The notes under the pieces were generated by a model. The model ran no database searches. It was not told the DNA's origin and saw only the letters and a list, made by a program, of their open reading frames with translations. A DNA stretch of 64,000 nucleotides from Vibrio rumoiensis 1S-45 (GTDB taxonomy: Bacteria > Pseudomonadota > Gammaproteobacteria > Enterobacterales > Vibrionaceae). The stretch is taken from positions 1 through 64,000 of the forward strand of contig NZ_AJYK02000095.1 in the NCBI RefSeq assembly GCF_000286955.2, given 5' to 3'. This document shows positions 54,632 through 62,300 of this stretch, one piece after another (positions within the stretch are counted from its first letter, which is position 1; every line of letters begins with the position of its first letter). The translations under genes were made by a program, and so were the position numbers.

Positions 54632-55264
54632 TTATACCGATAAATTTTCAAACGTAGCAATAACATTTTTTGCCACTTGCCCAATGGTTTGACTGTTTTT
54701 CATCGCGGCACTGCGCAAGGCTTGGTAGGCCTGTTGCTCATCCAAATTCTGTATTTTCATCAATAAGCCTTTCGCTTGCTCTACCCATTTTCTATCGTCG
54801 AGTTTTTGATTTAGTTGCACGATGGTTTTATCTAATGCTTGGCTTCTTTTTCTCAATTGTTGGGCGTACTCAATCCAACCTTGTAATGGGACATCAGACT
54901 GGGATGGTAATAAAGCATAGCCAAGGCTATCAGGTAATCGAGTGGCATCATCGACGTTAAGTTCTTGAGTTAACACGAGAAGTGGATTTTGTTTTTGTTC
55001 GATAAAATCAATCCCCCAAATCAGATCAGCGCAAGGCTTATACCATGACAACACGACGCTTGAGTCAGGTTGTTGGTGTAATCGTTCCGGTAATTGATGT
55101 AATGAACATGCGGTAATGTCATCAAAATCTTGAGCAAGTTGCGCGCATAACGCCACTTGTGTTTCGGTATTGTCACAACAAACTATCAAAGGAATTTGCT
55201 TTGATAGTTTGCTTGATTGTGACACTTTGAACGAATTTTTAGGGCGTTCTAAAGACTGAGTCAT
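54632..55264 (-). CDS. nasT: NasT-like ANTAR antiterminator
   Basis: 210 residues. A receiver-like N-terminal domain (about 25-125: PLIVCCDNTETQVALCAQL, LLVLTQEL) lacks the usual phospho-acceptor Asp pocket. A C-terminal ANTAR RNA-binding domain follows a coiled coil (RKRSQALDKTIVQLNQKLDDRKWVEQAKGLLMKIQNLDEQQAYQALRSAAMKNSQTIGQVA). It should bind the hexaloop hairpins in the nrtA leader, and perhaps the nasA leader, to block termination. No NasS partner is in the cluster. ATG 55264 has AAGGA nine bases upstream. Confidence 0.88.
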   Translation of the reverse strand: MTQSLERPKNSFKVSQSSKLSKQIPLIVCCDNTETQVALCAQLAQDFDDITACSLHQLPERLHQQPDSSVVLSWYKPCADLIWGIDFIEQKQNPLLVLTQELNVDDATRLPDSLGYALLPSQSDVPLQGWIEYAQQLRKRSQALDKTIVQLNQKLDDRKWVEQAKGLLMKIQNLDEQQAYQALRSAAMKNSQTIGQVAKNVIATFENLSV

Positions 55265-55379
55265 AGATTTGCATCCTTGCAAAAACAACATAATCTTTAT
55301 TAAGCAGCAACTAACATGCCGTGGATGGTAATTTTTCCTTTAAAAACAACAAAATACCTCTAAAGTGGTAGTTTTACCT

Positions 55380-56318
55380 CTATTGATACAAGCTGAGTTC
55401 TTCAATCCACTCAACATTCAATTTCTCGCGAAGTGAGACAACCTCACCAACGACAATTAATGCTGGTGTTAACCCTTTTAATTTGGTTGATAAATGACAA
55501 AGTTCTGAAAGTTGTTCTATATGTACTTGCTGTTTTTTACTGCAACCATTACCAATAATGGCGATTGGTGTGTGCTTTGATAAACCAGAGTGAAGCAAAC
55601 CCGCCTGAATTTTTTCCGCTTGCTCAAGCCCCATATAAAAGACTAACGTTTGACCCGTCGAAACCAAACCTGACCATGAGTCAAACGCGCCATCCATAAC
55701 ATGCCCAGTCACTAAAGTTACACTGCGAGAAAGCCCACGGTGAGTTAAAGGCATTTTAGCTGATGCCGCACAACCTATGGCTGCGGTAATGCCGGGGATC
55801 ACATCATAAGGGATTTGTTGTGCAATTAAGGCTAAGGCTTCTTCACCACCACGTCCGAAAATAAACGGGTCGCCACCTTTTAATCTCAGCACTTGCTTAC
55901 CTAACTTGGCTTGTTCAATTAAAATGTCATTTATTTCATCTTGCTTCAAACTCGGCTGACCACAGCGTTTACCTACATAGATTTGCTCACAATGATCGGG
56001 AATAAGGTTCAAAATGTCTTGGCCAACTAAGCGGTCAAACACCACCACTTCGGCTTGAAGAATCGCTTTATAGGCTTTTACGGTAAGTAAATCCGGATCA
56101 TTAGGACCTGCGCCAACCAATAACACCTTTCCGGTTTTCTTGGCGCTTCTCTTTTTATCTCCAACCTTTATGTTCATCGACTTATCGACATCATTCGATG
56201 ATTGATAATTGAAATACCCATTCTTTGCTTCTTTATTCCTAACCCCTTTGGTGCCGACTTCCTGCATAACTTTTTCAATTGGGGTTGTTTGTACTCGGCT
56301 TAATTTATCTGCTCTCAT
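55380..56318 (-). CDS. cobA: Uroporphyrinogen-III C-methyltransferase
   Basis: 312 residues. Makes precorrin-2 from uroporphyrinogen III with two SAM, the first step towards the siroheme of NirB. Signatures: KVLLVGAGPNDPDLLTVKAYKAI, VLRLKGGDPFIFGRGGEE, VIPGITAAIGCAA and PLTHRGLSRSVTLVTGH. About 60 extra polar residues precede the domain. AAGGA seven bases before the ATG. It starts 15 bp after nasA. Confidence 0.93.
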   Translation of the reverse strand: MRADKLSRVQTTPIEKVMQEVGTKGVRNKEAKNGYFNYQSSNDVDKSMNIKVGDKKRSAKKTGKVLLVGAGPNDPDLLTVKAYKAILQAEVVVFDRLVGQDILNLIPDHCEQIYVGKRCGQPSLKQDEINDILIEQAKLGKQVLRLKGGDPFIFGRGGEEALALIAQQIPYDVIPGITAAIGCAASAKMPLTHRGLSRSVTLVTGHVMDGAFDSWSGLVSTGQTLVFYMGLEQAEKIQAGLLHSGLSKHTPIAIIGNGCSKKQQVHIEQLSELCHLSTKLKGLTPALIVVGEVVSLREKLNVEWIEELSLYQ

Positions 56319-56333
56319 GACACATTCCTTGTG

Positions 56334-59045
56334 TTATTTCACTGCCATCACTTCGATGGTTTGTTCATTCAAATATCGTTTTACTTCTGGTAAGCATGAA
56401 CCACAATTCTTACCGCAATTCAGTGTATTTTGCAGTTCACGCAAAGACATATTTGGGGCTTTTTCTAATTGCTCAACAATATCCGATTCCGTGACACGGT
56501 AACAACTACACACCAACTTATTGGCCTTTCCATCGGTACTGTTTAAGACAGAAAGCAGATTGGCAATATTTAAAGGCTGCTTAATAAAAGGAATAACCGC
56601 ATCGGCTTGTAAGACGACTGGTGATGAGCTCACTGAAATCATAGCGACAATCTTGCTATCAATAATGGCAAGCAAGGTCCAAGATTTAAGATGATCCAAT
56701 GTGAGTACTTGGCTATTGGGAAATTGCTTTTGTATTAATTCTTTTATTTCATTCTTGCTAAAACATTCAAAATCAGCAAAACGCCACACACCTTGGTTTT
56801 GCTCTGAAGTCGAACGTGTTTGCGTGAATTCTACGTGCTGTAAGCTCATGTATTGCCAACGCTGCGCCGACAGATCAATACCAAGTGCTAATCCATAACT
56901 GCCAATTTCTGCTGCTTGAATTTCAACATATTGTGATTTAAACGCAGGCTGACCAGAATAAGGGTCAACTAAGCCAAGCATGCTTTTATTAACGCGATTA
57001 TTACCACCAAAAACACCGGCCCAATGCATCGACATAAACGCTTGTTGATGGCTCAACCCTTCATCAAATGCCAATCTTGCTTTGACGTTTTCTTTGGTTT
57101 GTGGGTGAGTCACATCCACAATGACATTGGCTTTAAGCTTGGCTTGTTCTGCTGCTAATGGGTGTAAATACAACGTAGGCTCTACTTCGCTGGCCGCTAA
57201 ATGGCTGATGTGACCGGTACGAGTCATGGTATGCCATTGATCGCGTTGGCGACCACTATTGAGCCACCATTGTTGATTCTCACTGATTTGAATTGGGTTA
57301 GCTTGGTTTGAATCAATTGGTTTTATTGACGATGCTTCACAAGCCACAACTAAGTTCGCTTTACCATTGTGTGTTGGAAACGCAACAGTTTCGGTGTGCT
57401 TATCTTTTAATACGTGACGTCCATTGAGTGGCCATGCTTTTGGTTGCCAAGCTCGATAAGCAGAATCTGACAGGCTTTTTAACTCTGAAATATCCAGCTG
57501 AAGCGAGGTATTCTTATTGATTTCTGTCATTGCTGCGTATTCTCTAAATACATCCATTTCAGAATGAAACTCAAACCCTGAAGGTACGCCCATTTTTTCA
57601 CATAATGACTTGCCCACTTGTGATAGCATCCACCAATCGGCTTTAGCTTCGCCCGGTGGTTGAATGAATTGACGTTGACGAGTCATGCAGCGCTCAGAAT
57701 TGGTCACCATGCCTTGCTTCTCACCCCAACCTGCAGCAGGCAATAATATATCGGCATAATAAGCAGTATCCGTTTGGGCAGTAATGTCAGACACCACCAC
57801 ACAATCACATGTTTGTAAGGCCTTACGTATTTGCTCTGAATTGGGCATCGAAACGGCAGGGTTCGTCGCGATTACCCATAAGAATTTAATCTCACCTTGT
57901 TCAACCGCGTTAAATAAATCAACGGCCTTTAAGCCCGGTTGGGTTGCGATATTTGGTGCATTCCAAAACTGTGCAACTTGCTGCACTGAATCCGGGTCAA
58001 AGCCACGGTGTACCGCCAGTTGATTGGCTAATCCACCAACTTCACGCCCTCCCATCGCGTTCGGCTGTCCTGTTATTGAAAATGGACCCGAACCTTCTTT
58101 CGCGATTTTCCCAGTCAGCAAATGCGCGTTAATGATTGCATTGGCTTTATCCGTCCCTGATTGAGATTGGTTTACGCCTTGGCAAAATAAAGAAATGACA
58201 TTCTCAGAAGAAGCAAACCATTGGAAGAACGTGCGAAGCAAGGTGGCATTGATGGTTAACGCTTCACTGACGGCTTGCAATTCATAATGCGGTTTGGCGA
58301 TTTCTTTACATAAAGCATCAAAATCATTGGTGTATTTAGCGATAAAGTCAGTATCGATTGAACCAGTATCCAACAAATAGCGTAATAGACCATTAAACAA
58401 GAGTACGTCACCGTCGTTTTCAAGCTGTAAATGCAAATCCGCTTGTTCTGCCGTGACGGTTTTACGTGGGTCAATAACCACTAATTTCAGGTTTGGATTA
58501 GCTTCGCGAGCTTGTTGAATTCGGCGAAACACAATCGGATGAGTCCATGCGGTATTCGCACCAACAATGACAATAAGGTCGGCAAAGTTGAGGTCATCAT
58601 AGTCAACTGGAACGAGATCTTCACCAAAAGCACGGACATGAGCAGCAACGGCAGAAGACATACATAAACGTGAGTTAGTATCAATATTTGAACTGCCTAC
58701 AAACCCTTTCATTAGCTTGTTAGCGACGTAGTAATCCTCCGTTAATAGCTGCCCTGAAACATACATACCAACGGCCTGTGGGCCATGTTCCTTAATGGTG
58801 GAATACATTTTGTCGCTGATGGCATCAATGGTGCTTTGCCAATCCATTTGTTGTCCATTAACGCGTGGGTAAAGTAAGCGTGATGGCATGTTTAAACTTT
58901 CTGCTAAAGCAGAGCCTTTCACACACAACGCACCGCCATTAGCCGGGTGAGCGTTATCCCCAACTATATCGCCATTTGTTTTCACTTCAACACCACAACC
59001 CACGCCACAATATGGGCAGGCAGACTTTATGCATTCCTTCGCCAT
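56334..59045 (-). CDS. nasA: Assimilatory nitrate reductase catalytic subunit
   Basis: 903 residues. N-terminal [4Fe-4S] motif CPYCGVGCGVEV, then the molybdopterin domains (NSRLCMSSAV, NTAWTHPIVFRRI, TGQPNAMGGREVGG), the molydopterin-dinucleotide-binding domain (SMHWAGVFGG) and a C-terminal BFD-like [2Fe-2S] module (LVCSCYRVTESD with NCGKNCGSCLPEV). Reduces nitrate to nitrite in the cytoplasm. ATG 59045 has AAGGA eight bases upstream. No separate NADH/flavin electron-transfer subunit is encoded nearby. Confidence 0.95.
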   Translation of the reverse strand: MAKECIKSACPYCGVGCGVEVKTNGDIVGDNAHPANGGALCVKGSALAESLNMPSRLLYPRVNGQQMDWQSTIDAISDKMYSTIKEHGPQAVGMYVSGQLLTEDYYVANKLMKGFVGSSNIDTNSRLCMSSAVAAHVRAFGEDLVPVDYDDLNFADLIVIVGANTAWTHPIVFRRIQQAREANPNLKLVVIDPRKTVTAEQADLHLQLENDGDVLLFNGLLRYLLDTGSIDTDFIAKYTNDFDALCKEIAKPHYELQAVSEALTINATLLRTFFQWFASSENVISLFCQGVNQSQSGTDKANAIINAHLLTGKIAKEGSGPFSITGQPNAMGGREVGGLANQLAVHRGFDPDSVQQVAQFWNAPNIATQPGLKAVDLFNAVEQGEIKFLWVIATNPAVSMPNSEQIRKALQTCDCVVVSDITAQTDTAYYADILLPAAGWGEKQGMVTNSERCMTRQRQFIQPPGEAKADWWMLSQVGKSLCEKMGVPSGFEFHSEMDVFREYAAMTEINKNTSLQLDISELKSLSDSAYRAWQPKAWPLNGRHVLKDKHTETVAFPTHNGKANLVVACEASSIKPIDSNQANPIQISENQQWWLNSGRQRDQWHTMTRTGHISHLAASEVEPTLYLHPLAAEQAKLKANVIVDVTHPQTKENVKARLAFDEGLSHQQAFMSMHWAGVFGGNNRVNKSMLGLVDPYSGQPAFKSQYVEIQAAEIGSYGLALGIDLSAQRWQYMSLQHVEFTQTRSTSEQNQGVWRFADFECFSKNEIKELIQKQFPNSQVLTLDHLKSWTLLAIIDSKIVAMISVSSSPVVLQADAVIPFIKQPLNIANLLSVLNSTDGKANKLVCSCYRVTESDIVEQLEKAPNMSLRELQNTLNCGKNCGSCLPEVKRYLNEQTIEVMAVK

Positions 59046-59068
59046 GTCTCTCATCCTTTTATCTTCAG

Positions 59069-59124
59069 AAAAAAAAATACCTCCCATGCTTTGATCACTC
59101 TCGTGATGTCAACAATAGGAGGCA
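59069..59124 (-). terminator. Intrinsic attenuator terminator in the nasA leader
   Basis: On the transcript UGCCUCCUAU pairs with AUGGGAGGUA (10 bp, two G-U), enclosing a smaller AUCAC-GAGA-GUGAU hairpin, followed by nine U's. It ends 23 nt before the nasA start codon, so it attenuates nasA. Confidence 0.75.
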
Positions 59125-59133
59125 CCTTTGCCT
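59120..59133 (-). promoter_or_regulatory. Candidate ANTAR P2 hairpin in the nasA leader
   Basis: On the transcript AGGC-AAAGGU-GCCU, a short stem with an A1/G4 hexaloop whose 3' arm overlaps the terminator 5' arm, as in the nrtA leader. A convincing P1 was not found; the next hairpin upstream (UCAG...CUGA) has a five-base loop. Confidence 0.55.
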
Positions 59134-59181
59134 GCGAATCAGGTTTTCTGAATATCAAATGTTATTCATTACATGGTTTAA

Positions 59182-59197
59182 AGCGAAAAGTGTGCCA
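59182..59197 (-). promoter_or_regulatory. Sigma-54 (-24/-12) promoter of nasA
   Basis: On the minus strand TGGCAC-ACTTT-TCGCT matches TGGCAC-N5-TTGCW at every position but one. Transcription would start near 59171, 125 nt before the nasA start. Confidence 0.75.
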
Positions 59198-59257
59198 AGT
59201 TTTAAACCTCGCTAAGTTGTTGTTATTACTTGGCTGAGGTTTAATTTAATGCCTGAA

Positions 59258-59274
59258 TGCACTTCATACGTGCA
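59258..59274. promoter_or_regulatory. NtrC binding site upstream of nasA
   Basis: TGCACTTCATACGTGCA fits TGCAC-N7-GTGCA exactly in both arms, about 60-75 bp upstream of the -24 element. Confidence 0.75.
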
Positions 59275-59319
59275 CCATCATGAAACATTTGATGCGATAT
59301 TTGCGACTGTTAATAAAAA

Positions 59320-59349
59320 AACACCTCTTAGAGGCAGCTAAGAGGTGTT
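59320..59349 (-). terminator. Intrinsic terminator of the adhesin gene
   Basis: Perfect 12-bp stem AACACCTCTTAG / CTAAGAGGTGTT with a 6-nt loop; on the minus strand it is followed by a run of U's. Confidence 0.9.
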
Positions 59350-59392
59350 TGAATGGTTCATCATTTATGATGATGTGGCTTTCAACGTGACA

Positions 59393-62300
59393 TTAACTAT
59401 CTACTGTAAACGCATTATGTTGAGTAAATAACTGATTAACAATGTCGTTAGAACTCGCACCACTGTCTAAACCTAAAGACCCTGTACTGATATTATCCAA
59501 CACAATAACTTGTTCACCATCAGTACCAGAATTCACCGTTAAGTTGATCTTACCATCGTCTTCAACAGCGGTAATATTCGCAAGCATATCATCCATTTGA
59601 ACCCCTTCCGTATCACCATCTGCAAATAAATCACGTATGTCAATTTGGTCAATATCAAGTTCAAAGTCTTTGATGATATCCGTGGTCGGTGAACCGGTTG
59701 TTCCGATATCTTCAGCATGCCAAACAAAGGTATCTGACTCTCCGTCACCTGTACCTTGGTAATCACCACCCCAGAGTTCATCATCACCCGCACCGCCGAT
59801 TAAAATATCCGAACCCGCACCACCGATAAGGATGTCATCACCATCCGTACCGACGATAGTTGAAGATTCTTCTCCATCAATTAGAATAGATGTTTGTGAG
59901 TAGTTGGCACCTGTAGCTTCAACAATTACTTGACCATTAGCCTCAACCTGAACATCAACTAATACATCAGATGTCATCACAACGTCATCTACTTGCTTTG
60001 TTACCGTAACATTAAGTCGGTGCTCACCTTCCGGTAAATCAGTAATATAAGCATTAGTTAAATCTTCAGGTAATATCACAACTGAACCATCAGATAGCAC
60101 AGTGCCCAATGACTGACGATTGGAATTCACAATATTAGCAAGTCCTACATTATGAAGTTCAACTTGCAATAAGTCCGAAGCATTCACTTTATCATTTAAC
60201 AATGCTAATAGTGGAATCAATGCTAACTGAGCGGCAGTAACTGACGCTGTTGGCACAAATTGTCTTGCGGTTAAAGGCGGGCTTGCCATACGCATACTTT
60301 CACTTGCTAGTGGTGTACCGGCAGACACATTCACCGTTATCGTACTTTCATCCGTCTTAGCTCCACCAGAACCAGTATTCCCATTATCGCTGGCCGTCAC
60401 AGTAATGGTTGCTGTCGCATCAGTAAGCCCATCAGCAACAACATCATAGCTAGCGGTATACTCTATGCCACCACTAAGGAGATCATTAATATCATCAATA
60501 TCTCCAGTTAAAATCAACTTGCCATCAGTCGAATTATCAATTAATACACTACCAATATAATCACTAGGTACTGCTAATGTACCGCTATCGGTCAATAGTG
60601 TGACCGTCATTTTTCCTGAGTCCGTATCTACTACATCAACATCAGTAATGCTAATTCCATCAACGACTACAACAACACCTTCAGTTGCATTGATCGTTTC
60701 TGTCGGAACTGTATTAACAGGTGCATCATTGACAGCAGAAATCTCAACATGAATGATTTCTTCCACTGCTAAATCATCAGTGGCCACCGTACCGTTATCA
60801 ACAGTTCGAATATCAACCTGTAAGTCTCCATCCCAATTAGTATTATTTGCATCACCAGGAATAAACTGAATGCTATCTAACGTATTTTGTTCAACGGTAA
60901 TAGTCCAAGTAAAGGTTCCATCACCTTGTTCTTCAAATGTCCATTCAACGCCATTAATCGCTAAGAAAGAACTTGATGCAGGCACATTACTAATCGTAAT
61001 TTGAATCGATTCAGGTCCATTTTCGTTGACATGAGCACCGTATTCTTTTACCTCTCGGTTATATTCAGCGCTAGACTTATTATCGACGGTTGCGATACCC
61101 AATGTCAGTGTAATACTGTCTTCATCACTTTCCGTTCCTTCTACAGAGGTTACAATATTGGTATCAATATCATCAGCCACTGCCAACACTTCAACCGTAA
61201 TCTGAGAGGTAAAACCAACGACTTCATCTAACAAATCCTCTTTGGTATAAATCACGACATCAACCGTCAAAGTACCACTGAAATTTTTCGGTGGAACCAA
61301 ACTTACAGAGCTGAGATCAAAAGTTGTCTGACCACTAGGAACATTAACACTCCACTCACCACCACCATTATTCGTCGCGCCTATTAACGTAAAACCTTCA
61401 GGAATATTTTGCAACACAACCGAAACGATTTGCTCTGAACCATCAATATCTTGCAAAGTCACGCTACCACCAGCTAAAGAAATAGCCGTATCTTCATAAC
61501 CAGTTAAATTACCACCAACCGTTTGTATTTCAACCTTATCATTGACCGCAACTACCTCAAAGCTAACCGTTGTTTCAACTGTTTCACCCGTATCTATTGC
61601 AGTACCACCAACAATATCAAATGTTGCAGTATCCGTAATGACGGCACTTATCGTGACCTCTACATTGCCACTAAAGTCTTCATTTGGAATAAATTGAACA
61701 TCAGTCAAATCATTAGGACCGAGTACTAACACACTTACCAAGTTATCATTGTCATCCAAAAAATAACCTTGTTCAGGGCTAACACGAATCGTCAAACTGT
61801 CAATAACTTCTTGACCACCTTCCACGGTATTAACCGTATCTCCATACGTGATATTAGAAAAATCCAAATGAATAGTGGCATCTTCATAAGCGACATTGTC
61901 ATACGTAACGTCTGTCGTACCATCAGAAATATCAATCGGCTGTTTATCAGCATCTAAGCCCGAGCTAGTGATAACATCAATAATAAGTTCAGGTCTATTC
62001 GTTGCATCATCACCAATATCGACCACTGGATCAATTTGCACCGTGACTATTTGAGTCGCTTCTTTAACATCACCACTAATGGTGTCGGTGGTCACATACT
62101 TTATTTCAAAAGAGAAATCACCGGCATAATCCGCAGGTGGAATTAAATGTAATCCACTTAAATTGACAGTGCCATCCGCATTAATCGTCGCTTCATAAAT
62201 ATACTGGTCAGTTTCAAAGTCCATCACCCCGCCGGAGAACATTAAGCCAGTAGGAATAGAGCCTTGACTCGCCGTAATCACAACCGTTAATACATCATTA

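Larger units (their letters stand above)
59046..59392. other. 347-bp control region of nasA and end of the adhesin gene
   Basis: On the minus strand, in order: adhesin terminator, an NtrC dyad, a -24/-12 promoter, a hexaloop hairpin and a leader terminator. Dyads TAAACCTC / GAGGTTTA and GCCAAGT / ACTTGGC surround the promoter. Confidence 0.7.

Noticed and set aside
55320..55378. Terminator between cobA and nasT
   Set aside because: Only a 4-bp TACC/GGTA core with a mismatch; too weak to call.
59150..59171. A P1 hexaloop hairpin in the nasA leader
   Set aside because: The only nearby hairpins have five- or eight-base loops without the A1/G4 pattern.
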